NCBI GenBank assembly: GCA_013298325.1 | Contig: JAAFHJ010000172.1 | Coordinates: 1-8,856 of the forward strand | Length of the DNA stretch: 8,856 nucleotides | Reading direction: 5' to 3' | Source of the DNA: Myxococcales bacterium | GTDB taxonomy: Bacteria; Myxococcota_A; Polyangia; Polyangiales; Polyangiaceae | In this document: positions 1 through 6,855 of the stretch, piece by piece | How positions within the stretch are numbered: the first letter of the stretch is position 1 | Layout of the letters: every line of letters begins with the position of its first letter | The notes under the pieces: generated by a model | The model's input: the letters and a program-made list of their open reading frames with translations, nothing else | Told to the model about the DNA's origin: nothing | Database searches by the model: none | Translations under genes and position numbers: made by a program

Positions 1-506
1 GGATCGGCGTCCTCGGTTGTCGGATTGATCGCCATCGCTGCCGCTTCGCCAAGGGCCATTGGCCCGCTTTGACTGGGGCCCAAAAAGCGCGTTTTCGCTG
101 CGGTATTCGCCGCGTCGAGGGTCGCTCCGAGGCGCTCGCTGGTGCGGCAGTCCCCCACTTTTCCGGAAAGTTCGCGGAGGAGCGCTTTCCGATCCGCATC
201 GAGGGCCCGCTCGACCCTCCCATCGACGGGGGCCCAAAGACCGTAGGGGTCGAGCCAGTCGGCGGTCGCCGCCGCAATTTTTGCTGGGTCTGCCGACGGC
301 GGATCAAACGCGAGGTGGGCGTCGAAGGTGGCGACGGCCCGATGGAGTTCCTCACAGGAGAGCGTCGCACGCGTCCCTGTTGGGAACGGGAAGAGGTTCT
401 CTTCCGCCTTTGGGTCTTCAGATTCCGTTGGTGTTTCCAGAGCATACGCCGGCGCAACTCCGAGGAGGAGCACGGCGAGCCAGGGGAAAAACGGGGGGGG
501 ACGCAC
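1..506 (-). CDS. Exported protein, N-terminal part; possible S41 (C-terminal processing) protease
   Basis: This gene is cut by the left edge, leaving 168 codons. It starts at GTG 506-504 and has a good Sec signal peptide: a short Arg-containing n-region, a hydrophobic core WLAVLLLGVAPAYA, and likely cleavage after Ala22 or Ala20. There is a short acidic linker, then a mostly helical region with two cysteines (about residues 51 and 120). Residues 85-91 read LDPYGLW. This resembles the LDPHS-type motif in the N-terminal helical part of C-terminal processing proteases (S41, Prc/CtpA), and that resemblance is my only basis for the family guess. The PDZ and Ser-Lys catalytic regions would lie outside the window. 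No ribosome binding site is visible before the GTG, and no other start lies close upstream in this frame. An 8-base C run sits just after the start. The gene is co-directional with the sigma factor and 68 bases downstream of it, so co-transcription is possible. Coding is well supported; function is not. Confidence 0.55.
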   Translation of the reverse strand, partial: MRPPPFFPWLAVLLLGVAPAYALETPTESEDPKAEENLFPFPTGTRATLSCEELHRAVATFDAHLAFDPPSADPAKIAAATADWLDPYGLWAPVDGRVERALDADRKALLRELSGKVGDCRTSERLGATLDAANTAAKTRFLGPSQSGPMALGEAAAMAINPTTEDAD

Positions 507-574
507 GCAGGATTCGAGGGGCGGTCGGTTCGCGCACGCCAGCGCCGGAACCTCGCAATCCCTAGCAAACCTCG

Positions 575-1396
575 TCAGGAAGCGCGCAACAATGCCGGCT
601 TTCCGTACACGGCGAGCTTCATGCGCAGCTTCCCGCAGGCGCGTTCTTCCAGCTGGCGGACGCGCTCTTTGCTGACGCCGAGGAGATCGCCCAGCTGTTG
701 GAGGGTGAGCGGCTCGTCATTCATCAATCGCTCCTTGACGATGAGGCGCTCGCGGTCGCTCAGCGATTTCAGCGCGGCGGCGACAGCGTCTTCGGCGTGG
801 TGCTGACGCTCGTTGTCGTCGGCCTCTTCTTCGGGGCTTGGGCCGGTGGCGCGCAGCATTTCAATCGGGGGGGCGAGATCGCCGGGGGCGTGATCGAGGC
901 TCTGTTCGCGACCGGCGATCACCGGGAGGAGTTGGCGGACGCGCTCCGGGGAGAGGCCCGACATTTCCGCGAGCTTCTCGGGATCGGCTTCGCGGGTCGT
1001 CCGGTAGGCGCGGAGGGCGCGCCGCTCGCCCTTGGTCGTCCCGAGGCGGACGACGCGGTAGCTTCGTACGACGTATTCACGAATTTCGGCGCGAATCCAA
1101 TAGGCTGCGTAGGTTGCGAGCCGGCAGTCCTTCGTCAAATCGAACTTCCGGGCGGCGCGAAGGAGGCCGAGGTTCCCCTGCTGAACGATGTCCTCCATCG
1201 GAACTCCCCAGCGCCGGTACTCCATCGCGATCGCCATCACGAAGGGGAGGCACGCTTCGACAAGGCGCTCGCCAGAGCGGTTGTCGCCGGCGGCGAATTT
1301 TCGCGCGAGTTCACGCTCTGCCTCTCGCTCGAGCGGCGAGAATGTGGAGAGATTCGTTCGCCAAGCTTGCAGCGCAGAACTGTCGGAAAAACCCAT
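575..1396 (-). CDS. RpoH-like (sigma-32 type) sigma-70 family RNA polymerase sigma factor
   Basis: A 273-residue sigma factor that directs RNA polymerase to alternative promoters. Region 2 spans about residues 42-115: core-binding helix with DIVQQGNLGLLRAARKFD at 69-86, then the -10 recognition part ATYAAYWIRAEIREYVVRS. Residues 119-132 (GTTKGERRALRAYR) fall where RpoH proteins carry the RpoH box, but the usual LFFNLR-like core is replaced by ALRAYR. Region 3 is about 135-175. Region 4 is 210-262, with the helix-turn-helix LTLQQLGDLLGVSKERVRQLE. There is no long region 1.1. The length suits the RpoH group (about 280-300). The ATG at 1396 is preferred because AAAAGGGG lies 9 bases upstream and the domain begins soon after. 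An in-frame ATG at 1450 would add 18 residues without family support. In E. coli this family drives the heat-shock regulon, but myxobacteria carry several RpoH-related factors (SigB/SigC type) in stress and development. I am sure of the family and not of the regulon. Confidence 0.9.
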   Translation of the reverse strand: MGFSDSSALQAWRTNLSTFSPLEREAERELARKFAAGDNRSGERLVEACLPFVMAIAMEYRRWGVPMEDIVQQGNLGLLRAARKFDLTKDCRLATYAAYWIRAEIREYVVRSYRVVRLGTTKGERRALRAYRTTREADPEKLAEMSGLSPERVRQLLPVIAGREQSLDHAPGDLAPPIEMLRATGPSPEEEADDNERQHHAEDAVAAALKSLSDRERLIVKERLMNDEPLTLQQLGDLLGVSKERVRQLEERACGKLRMKLAVYGKPALLRAS

Positions 1397-1405
1397 GGCT
1401 CGGAA

Positions 1406-1413
1406 CCCCTTTT
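1406..1413 (-). promoter_or_regulatory. Ribosome binding site of the sigma factor gene
   Basis: On the minus strand AAAAGGGG ends 9 bases before the ATG at 1396-1394. It is one of the clearest Shine-Dalgarno-like sites in the window, and it decides the start in favour of 1396 over longer in-frame versions. Confidence 0.55.
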
Positions 1414-1646
1414 CGCGAATTGAATGCCGCGAGACATCGACGCGAATGCGCATCGTCGCTCCACGGAACCGTCGGTGTCGTGCATGGCGTCGATGCGTGA
1501 AGAGCCGCGATCCTCGCGGGGGTGCACGTTTCGACCACGGGCGTGCGCTGCGCAGTGCAGCTTCTCCGTGGATGCGACGACGACCGACCCGTTGCGAACG
1601 ACGTGCCAACCGCGAAACACGCGCATTCCGCAGCGCAGCCTGCGCG

Positions 1647-1658
1647 CTTTGCGCAAAG
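1647..1658. repeat. Perfect 12-bp palindrome CTTTGCGCAAAG
   Basis: The palindrome has three flanking pairs outside a G/A mismatch (CGC at 1643-1645 with GCG at 1660-1662). On the plus strand it is followed by a run of six T (1664-1669), so it resembles a weak terminator in that direction, yet no plus-strand gene precedes it. It lies about 250 bases upstream of the sigma start, so an operator role is the alternative. Function is unknown. Confidence 0.35.
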
Positions 1659-1701
1659 AGCGATTTTTTGCGGCGATCTGGATGCAAACCCTGCGCGAAT
1701 T

Positions 1702-1731
1702 GGAAAAGCCGGCCCGCGATGGGACCGGCTT
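1702..1731 (-). terminator. Intrinsic terminator of the MBL hydrolase gene
   Basis: On the minus strand the arm AAGCCGGTCCC (1731-1721) pairs with GGGCCGGCTT (1715-1706). This gives about ten pairs with a single unpaired base and a 5-base loop. The U-tract is short: TTTT at 1707-1704, which overlaps the end of the stem, then CC. It begins about 22 bases past the MBL stop, the right place and direction for a Rho-independent terminator, and it separates the MBL gene from the sigma factor gene. Confidence 0.75.
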
Positions 1732-1753
1732 CGCTCGTGGGGGCCAGTTTCTG

Positions 1754-2596
1754 TCAGACGTCGATGGTGAGGCCTTCGTAGGCTGCGCAGCTCGCTGCGA
1801 ACAGCGCTTGAGCGCGCTTTTCTTTCACACGGACGGCGGCGTCGTTCTGCGCCGGGTCGTGGTGGAAGAGGACGAGCTTCTTCACGGCCGCTTTTTCCGC
1901 GAGTTTGACCGCCTCGTCGAAGGTGCTGTGCCCCCAGCCGGTCTTCGGACCGCCGCCGACTTCGCCTGCGTACTCTTCGGGGGTGTACATCGCGTCGTAG
2001 ACGAGGACGTCGACCCCCTTCGAGATGCGCGCGAGCTTCGGATCGACGATGCTGTAGTGCTCCGTGTCGGTCGCGTAGACCATCGATTTCCCATCGTGGT
2101 CGACGCGATAGACCCACACGCCGTTCGGATGATTTCCGCGCGTATTCGAGATGCGCACGACACCGGTGCCGTCCTTGGCGGGGAGCTCGATGACTTGACC
2201 TTCGTAGAGGTCATAAAAGTTCATCTTTGCTCCCATTTCCGTCAGGTGGACCGGAAAGCTCGGGTGGTCCATCTGGCCGGCAAGGGTCTCTTCGAGAGTC
2301 CGCGAGACGTTATTCCCGCCGTAGAGATGGATGTGGTTCCCCGGAATGAACGCCGGCGCGAAGAAGGGGAAACCCTGAATGTGATCCCAATGGACGTGGG
2401 AAAAGAAAATCCGCGCCTCGATGGGGAGCTCTTTGACGAGCTTCTGGCCGAGGAGGCGAATCCCCGTGCCGCCGTCGAACACGAGCAGGTGACCACCCGC
2501 GCGGACCTCCACGCAGCTCGTGTTGCCGCCGATTTCCACGGTGTCAGGGCCCGGCGTCGGGATGCTGCCACGCACGCCCCAAAAGGTGATCCGCAT
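1754..2596 (-). CDS. MBL-fold metallo-hydrolase (PhnP/RNase Z-like superfamily)
   Basis: A 280-residue metallo-beta-lactamase-fold hydrolase, complete. It opens with MRITFWGVRGSIPTPG and GGNTSCVEV, typical of the PhnP-like/cyclic-phosphodiesterase-like branch. The metal motif is SHVHWDH at 66-72 (HxHxDH, giving His67, His69, Asp71, His72). Further likely ligands are His156 (in TRGNHPNG), Asp177 (YATDTEH) and a late His at 223 (GWGHST) or 245-246 (LFHHDP). All are intact, so a two-metal hydrolase active on a phosphodiester or similar ester is likely. There is no signal peptide, so it is cytoplasmic. The substrate cannot be told from sequence: cyclic nucleotides, phosphoribosyl cyclic phosphate and RNA ends are all known in the superfamily. 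No ribosome binding site precedes the ATG. The gene diverges from the HEAT-cyclophilin gene across a 93-bp gap and ends in its own terminator, so it is probably monocistronic. Confidence 0.88.
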   Translation of the reverse strand: MRITFWGVRGSIPTPGPDTVEIGGNTSCVEVRAGGHLLVFDGGTGIRLLGQKLVKELPIEARIFFSHVHWDHIQGFPFFAPAFIPGNHIHLYGGNNVSRTLEETLAGQMDHPSFPVHLTEMGAKMNFYDLYEGQVIELPAKDGTGVVRISNTRGNHPNGVWVYRVDHDGKSMVYATDTEHYSIVDPKLARISKGVDVLVYDAMYTPEEYAGEVGGGPKTGWGHSTFDEAVKLAEKAAVKKLVLFHHDPAQNDAAVRVKEKRAQALFAASCAAYEGLTIDV

Positions 2597-2606
2597 CGTG
2601 ACGAAG

Positions 2607-2636
2607 GAGATACGCGCCCCCAGCGGTCAGCGTCAA
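2607..2636 (-). promoter_or_regulatory. Possible promoter of the MBL gene (TTGACG / TATCTC)
   Basis: On the minus strand TTGACG (2636-2631) matches the sigma-70 -35 box at 5 of 6 positions. It is followed after 18 bases by TATCTC (2612-2607), a poor -10 match. Transcription would start about 4 bases before the ATG at 2596, giving a nearly leaderless message. That would agree with the missing Shine-Dalgarno sequence. Weak, based on motif reading only. Confidence 0.3.
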
Positions 2637-2689
2637 CCTGGCAAATCGGGCGCGAGGATCGATGGCGTTCGGCTAAGAGTGGGCCGCTG

Positions 2690-5029
2690 ATGGTGAACCC
2701 TGCGCCGCTCCTGAAGATCGTCCCCACCGGCAGTCGGCGGGCGTCCTCGCGCGCGCCGTCCCGCCGGTGGATGCTCCCGTTCCTCCCCACGCTCGTGCTC
2801 ACCCTTGTCGGAGTCTCCGCCTGTCGCCCGAAGGCGGCCGCAAGCGACGATGCGGCCGCCCCAGCGACGAGCGCCGCCTCCGGAAATGCGGGGGCCGGTG
2901 GGGCCGCCGGTGGCAAACCGTTCGGGTTTGTCGCTGCGGAAGCTGCTCGATTTTCTTCGGCAATTCCTACCGAGGCGGTTCATGGGGACGACCTCGATCG
3001 TCGCCGAGCGGCCGCTCGTGCCCACGCGCGTATTCAAGGCGACGCGGCCCTCGTCCCGCTGCGGGAGCTCCTCGCCGACGATGACGACGAGGTCCTCGCC
3101 TGGGCTGCCTACGGCCTCGGCTTCGGCTGCGCGGGGCGCGAGGAGACGACCGTCCCCGTGCTCGCCGCCCGGCTTGCGACGCGCCTCCGCGACGAACCGC
3201 CAGCCGCCGCCGATGCCCCGTTCCGCGGCAGTGACGCGCTTTTTCGTGCGCTCGGGAGCTGTGGGACGAAAGTCGCCGAGGGGATCGTCGCCGTCCGCCT
3301 GAGCCATCCCGACCGCCACGCCGAGGCGGCCGCGACGGCGCTTGGGGTGATTGCAAGTAAACGAAAACACTTGGAAGATGAGTCGGTTGCCGCGCTCCTT
3401 GGCATCGCCGAGAACGCTGCCGACGACGAAGCGCGAAGCGCCGCGCTCTGGGCGCTCGGACGGGTCGATCTCGGTCCGTTCACCGATCGCGCGAAAAAAG
3501 CGGCGGCAGCGGCCGTCGACCACGCCGGTTCGACGGGCCTTTTTGCGCTTCGCCTTGCCGCCAAGACCGGCGCCCTGAGCGAGGACGCGTTCCTCACAAT
3601 CGCCGCCGACGGCGAAGCCGACGCCAGCCGTCGCAATGAGGCGGTCCGTGGACTCCTCGAAGCGAGGCCGGCGGAAAAGCCAGAAGGTAGCGAAAAAGTA
3701 ACCAAAAATCCGACCTCCGATCCGGCGTCTCGCCGGGCGGAGACAAACGCGGCCAGCGAGCGGCTCGTTGCGGTGGCCAAGCTCGTCGACGCGCTCCTCC
3801 CGCGGCTCGCCGATCCGGCCCAACTGGCACGCGACTACGCGGTCGCGGCGCGCGCCGTCGGGGGGCTCGGGACGGCGACGTCGCGCCCGGGGCCGGTCGC
3901 TGGCGCTGCTCTCGACAAGGTCGCCAAGCTCGCCATTCCCAAGGACAATCCGGGTGCTGCTCGTCGCGCGATCGCCCTCCGTTGCGCGGCCGCGGTGCCG
4001 CTTGCCCAAGGAAATGCCGATGCGCCGGTCGTCACCGCCTGCGATCCGACCGGCAAAGATCCGGCGGGACGGCGCGCCAAGAGCGAGATCCTCCTTGCGC
4101 GGCCGCTGGATGGTGGTCGCCTTGCCGCCTACGCAGCGCTCGCCAACGGGGCGACGGCCGCTGAACGGGAGCGACTTCTAAGCGCCCTCGGGACGCACGC
4201 AGAAGCAGCCGATCTTGCTGCGAAATGGGTGACAGAAGGCCTCGCCGGAAACGAGCCGGGCGTGGTCGCAACGGCGGCGACCTTTATCCACGAACACCGC
4301 GAAATCCTAGCGTTTGCGCGCCCGTCGAAAGAGGACCGTACCACCCGGGACAAGGGGCCAGCCTGGCTCACCGCCCTCGATCTTGGCGTGAAGCGCACCT
4401 GGAGCCCCGATCTCCTCGAAACACGGATCGCGCTCCTTGAGGCGCTCGCGACGGCGCGCGCCGAGGCGGCCACTCCGGTCCTGGAGGCCTCCGCCTGCGA
4501 TCCGAACGTCACCGTCCGGACGCGCGTTCGCGCCCTCCTCGGCACGCGGGCGCCTGCCTGTGACCCCGCAAAATGGCCGGTAGAACCTCGCGATGCCGTC
4601 GGCGACAGCGGCCACGTGAACCTCGCGCTGCGCCTCGACACTGGGGTCTCCCTCCAACTCCACCTCGACGGACGTCGCGCGCCGCTCACCGTCGCCCGCA
4701 TCGCGAACCTCGCCCGCGATCACTTTTACGACGGCATCGTTGTCCATCGCGTCGTCCCCGGGTTCGTGGTGCAGTTTGGAGACAAACTCGGCGACGGCTT
4801 CGGCGGCTCCGGGCTCGCGCTCCCCTGTGAAACCTCCCCGTTGCCTTTCACGCGCGGCTCCATCGGGATGGCGCTCGCCGGCCGGGACACAGGATCGAGT
4901 CAGCTCTTTGTGACGCTCGCCCCGACGCCCCATCTCGATGGTTTGTACACGCTCTTCGGGAACGCCGACGGACCGTGGGATCGCGTGGCAGAAGGCGATT
5001 TGATTTCGGCGATGGACGTCCTCCCATGA
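2690..5029 (+). CDS. HEAT-repeat lipoprotein with C-terminal cyclophilin-type peptidyl-prolyl isomerase
   Basis: A 779-residue envelope protein. Residues 28-45 form a hydrophobic signal ending in the lipobox VSAC (Cys45), so it should be a lipoprotein in the outer or inner membrane. An Ala/Gly-rich tether (about 46-77) follows. About 110-635 is a long helical, Ala/Leu-rich solenoid of HEAT-like repeats (for example LRELLADDDDEVLAWAAYGL), broken near 323-358 by a Lys/Glu/Ser-rich linker. Residues 641-779 are a cyclophilin domain: VHRVVPGFVVQFGD (catalytic Arg687), GSSQLF and HLDGLYTLFG. These are close to the canonical FHR, QGGD, NSQFF and HLDGKYTVFG signatures, so isomerase activity is likely. 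The ATG at 2690 is chosen because it supplies basic residues before the hydrophobic core; the ATG at 2771 (752 residues) leaves an uncharged n-region but has GGTGG just upstream. The frame stays open far upstream only as an antisense shadow of the MBL gene. The stop overlaps the metalloprotease start, suggesting coupled translation. It probably assists folding or assembly of envelope proteins. Confidence 0.88.
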   Translation: MVNPAPLLKIVPTGSRRASSRAPSRRWMLPFLPTLVLTLVGVSACRPKAAASDDAAAPATSAASGNAGAGGAAGGKPFGFVAAEAARFSSAIPTEAVHGDDLDRRRAAARAHARIQGDAALVPLRELLADDDDEVLAWAAYGLGFGCAGREETTVPVLAARLATRLRDEPPAAADAPFRGSDALFRALGSCGTKVAEGIVAVRLSHPDRHAEAAATALGVIASKRKHLEDESVAALLGIAENAADDEARSAALWALGRVDLGPFTDRAKKAAAAAVDHAGSTGLFALRLAAKTGALSEDAFLTIAADGEADASRRNEAVRGLLEARPAEKPEGSEKVTKNPTSDPASRRAETNAASERLVAVAKLVDALLPRLADPAQLARDYAVAARAVGGLGTATSRPGPVAGAALDKVAKLAIPKDNPGAARRAIALRCAAAVPLAQGNADAPVVTACDPTGKDPAGRRAKSEILLARPLDGGRLAAYAALANGATAAERERLLSALGTHAEAADLAAKWVTEGLAGNEPGVVATAATFIHEHREILAFARPSKEDRTTRDKGPAWLTALDLGVKRTWSPDLLETRIALLEALATARAEAATPVLEASACDPNVTVRTRVRALLGTRAPACDPAKWPVEPRDAVGDSGHVNLALRLDTGVSLQLHLDGRRAPLTVARIANLARDHFYDGIVVHRVVPGFVVQFGDKLGDGFGGSGLALPCETSPLPFTRGSIGMALAGRDTGSSQLFVTLAPTPHLDGLYTLFGNADGPWDRVAEGDLISAMDVLP

Positions 5030-6012
5030 TCGCGGGGGCGCTTCGCCGTTCGCTTCCGATGGCGGCCGCCACGCTGCTCGTCGCGCTTGCCCCTGCCGCC
5101 GCCGAGGCCTTCTGCCGCCGGGTGGCGATCCCGAAGACCGACGGCCGTGACGCGATCGCGCAGACCCCAAAACAGCTGGGAATGTGCGAGTTTGCGAAGG
5201 AAGATGCGAACCCGGCTTACGAGTATTGGCCGGGGCGTTGCGTCGGCTTTGCGGTGAGCCTCGACGGCGCCGCGCGCGTCGCCGAGGATGAAGCGGTCGG
5301 CACGGTCACCCGCGGCCTCCTCCGCTGGTCGCGCTCGAAGTGCGCCGGTGGTGCCCCAACGTTGGAGGGGCGTTACTTGGGGCGGTCGACCTGCTTCAAA
5401 TCGGAGTTTTTGGAAAAAGGGCCCAACCAGAACGTCATCGTCTTTCATGGTACCTGGCCCTACAAGTCTCAAGATGGCGCCGACGACGACCTGAAACTTG
5501 GCGTAACGACGACGACGTCAAACACCCTTACCGGCGAAGTGCTCGACGCCGACATTGAGATCAACATCGGCGCGCCGACGGTCGCCTTCGTGCCTGAGGG
5601 GGTCCCGAATCCCGGCGACTACGACCTCGACGCGATCGTCACCCATGAGCTCGGCCATGCCCTCGGGCTCGCCCACTCGCTCAACCAAGAGGCGACGATG
5701 TGGCGGTCGATCGCCCCAGGGAGCATCGCCTCCCGAGACCTCGCCCCCGACGACGAGGCCGGCTTCTGCTTTCTCTACCCACCCGACGGCACGCGGCCGC
5801 GGAAATCCCGCGGGACGCCGCCGGAAGAGCCGCCGGTGTCGGTGCCGGCGACCGACTGCGATGTCCGCCCCGTTGGAGGCTTCTCCCGAAGCTGCGAAGA
5901 GCCGTCGCTGACCGGGTGCAGTCTGCAGGGATCGGCCGCGGGGGCTGGCCTCCTCGGTGGCCCTTTCGCTGCCTGCGCCGCAATTTTGCTGCTCCGTCGC
6001 CGCCGTCGCTGA
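5026..6012 (+). CDS. Matrixin-like zinc metalloprotease with MYXO-CTERM anchor
   Basis: A 328-residue secreted metalloprotease of the metzincin/M10A type. It has a signal peptide (1-28, core AAATLLVALAPAAAEA), then the zinc motif HELGHALGLAH at 207-217 with catalytic Glu208. A Met eight residues after the third His (ATMW, Met225) fits the matrixin Met-turn. Upstream, residues 174-181 (DADIEINI) match the metal-binding strand of matrixins. A Pro-rich hinge (about 255-275) leads to a MYXO-CTERM tail (296-328). Cysteines at 30, 54, 72, 106, 123 and 248 could form three disulfides. No PRCGxPD cysteine-switch propeptide is seen. The ATG lies inside ATGA, overlapping the stop of the isomerase gene by four bases, with no strong ribosome binding site, so translation probably depends on coupling. 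The product is expected on the cell surface after processing by a myxosortase. The substrate is unknown. Confidence 0.9.
   Translation: MIAGALRRSLPMAAATLLVALAPAAAEAFCRRVAIPKTDGRDAIAQTPKQLGMCEFAKEDANPAYEYWPGRCVGFAVSLDGAARVAEDEAVGTVTRGLLRWSRSKCAGGAPTLEGRYLGRSTCFKSEFLEKGPNQNVIVFHGTWPYKSQDGADDDLKLGVTTTTSNTLTGEVLDADIEINIGAPTVAFVPEGVPNPGDYDLDAIVTHELGHALGLAHSLNQEATMWRSIAPGSIASRDLAPDDEAGFCFLYPPDGTRPRKSRGTPPEEPPVSVPATDCDVRPVGGFSRSCEEPSLTGCSLQGSAAGAGLLGGPFAACAAILLLRRRRR
5911..6009 (+). other. MYXO-CTERM sorting signal of the metalloprotease
   Basis: The last 33 residues have the three-part plan: Gly-Cys-Ser at 297-299, a hydrophobic span (about 303-323, ending FAACAAILLL), and five terminal Arg. In Myxococcota this tail is recognised by myxosortases and leads to surface attachment or release. 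It is the best taxonomic marker in the window. Confidence 0.85.
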
Positions 6013-6055
6013 TCGGCCGTACCGGCCATCGCCGAATCCGGGTATGGCGGAGGCC

Positions 6056-6838
6056 ATGCTGCTCGTCATCGACGTGGGGAATACCAACATCGTGTACGGC
6101 CTCTTTCAGGGGACGAAGCTCGTCCATCAGTTCCGCGTCGAGAGCGGACGTGGGCGCACCGCCGACGAGTATGCGGTCGTCCTTCGCCAATTGTTGGCGA
6201 TGGAAGATATCCCAAAGGAAGCGGTCGATGGCGCTATTGTTGCGAGCGTCGTCCCCGCATTGACGGAACCGATGGTCGCCCTCGTTCGACGCGCCTTCGG
6301 CATCGAGGCGCTCGTCGTCGGCCCGGGGATCCGCACCGGCATCCCGATCCTCTACGAGAACGCCCGCGAAGTCGGTGCCGATCGCATTGTGAATGCGGTC
6401 GCCGCGTTTGAGAAGGTCCGCGGGACGGCCCACACCGGCGGGGTGATTGTCGTCGATTTCGGGACCGCGACGACCTTCGACTGCATCACGCCGAAGGGGG
6501 AATACCTCGGCGGTGTGATCGCCCCCGGCATCCAGATCAGTGCCGATGCTTTGTTCGCCCGTGCGGCGCGTCTGCCGCGTGTTGAAATCGCAAAGCCTGC
6601 GAAAGTCGTCGGTCGGAACACCCTCGGATCGATGCAGTCGGGGATCGTCTACGGCTACGTCGGTCTCGTCGATGGCCTCGTCGAGCGCCTCGTCGACGAG
6701 CTCGGCTATCCGTGCCGGGTCTTTGCGACCGGCGGCCTCGCGCCGCTCATCGCACCGCTCTCGAAGAGCATCGAAGAGGTCGACGACATCCTCACGCTCG
6801 AGGGGCTTCGGCTGATCTTTGAGCGGAACGCCGCCTGA
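6056..6838 (+). CDS. coaX: Type III pantothenate kinase
   Basis: CoaX phosphorylates pantothenate with ATP, the first step of coenzyme A synthesis. It acts as a cytoplasmic homodimer, is not feedback-inhibited by CoA, and needs a monovalent cation. Seen in this 260-residue protein: the ASKHA-fold phosphate-1 loop DVGNTN at 6-11; GADR at 107-110 with the family's catalytic Asp109; phosphate-2 DFGTATTFD at 134-142; GGVIAPGI at 152-159; and ATGGLAP near 224-230. Length and motif order are normal for the family (about 255-260). The start at 6056 gives the usual MLLVIDVGNTN opening, but GGAGG lies only 2 bases before it. The ATG at 6044 (264 residues, MAEAMLLV) is equally possible. It follows the metalloprotease by 43 bases and precedes the permease by 17, so it is probably in the same operon. 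Confidence 0.96.
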   Translation: MLLVIDVGNTNIVYGLFQGTKLVHQFRVESGRGRTADEYAVVLRQLLAMEDIPKEAVDGAIVASVVPALTEPMVALVRRAFGIEALVVGPGIRTGIPILYENAREVGADRIVNAVAAFEKVRGTAHTGGVIVVDFGTATTFDCITPKGEYLGGVIAPGIQISADALFARAARLPRVEIAKPAKVVGRNTLGSMQSGIVYGYVGLVDGLVERLVDELGYPCRVFATGGLAPLIAPLSKSIEEVDDILTLEGLRLIFERNAA

Positions 6839-6855
6839 CGTAACGCGTCGTATTC

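Larger units (their letters stand above)
1397..1753. other. 357-bp non-coding region upstream of the sigma factor gene
   Basis: No convincing gene lies here. Open frames crossing it give Arg-rich translations without domains. It must hold the sigma factor's promoter, since the MBL gene upstream ends in a terminator. I could not pick out a good -35/-10 pair. Two structures stand out and are listed separately: the MBL terminator (about 1702-1731) and a perfect 12-bp palindrome (1647-1658). The leader is long enough for regulation in the 5' untranslated region or for a small RNA, but nothing specific shows this. Confidence 0.6.

Noticed and set aside
507..574. Imperfect hairpin (GGTTC / GAACC arms) between the sigma factor and the left-edge gene
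   Set aside because: The stem is bulged and no T-run follows, so a terminator cannot be claimed.
69..806. Plus-strand open frames at the left end
   Set aside because: They cross two minus-strand genes, are Arg/Gly-rich, and lack a plausible start. The minus strand gives a sensible signal peptide.
698..1423. Long plus-strand open frame opposite the sigma factor gene
   Set aside because: It is a mirror of the GC-rich codon pattern of the real gene; its translation has no recognisable domain.
1397..1687. N-terminal extension of the sigma factor frame to 1687
   Set aside because: The added 97 residues are Arg/Ala-rich noise, and a clear ribosome site supports the ATG at 1396.
1397..1705. CIRCE or other known heat-shock operator in the sigma leader
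   Set aside because: No TTAGCACTC-N9-GAGTGCTAA match or similar; the palindrome present is different in sequence and size.
1424..2689. In-frame open extension upstream of the HEAT-cyclophilin start
   Set aside because: It is exactly antisense to the MBL hydrolase and its terminator, has no domain content, and a lipobox signal sequence marks the real N-terminus.
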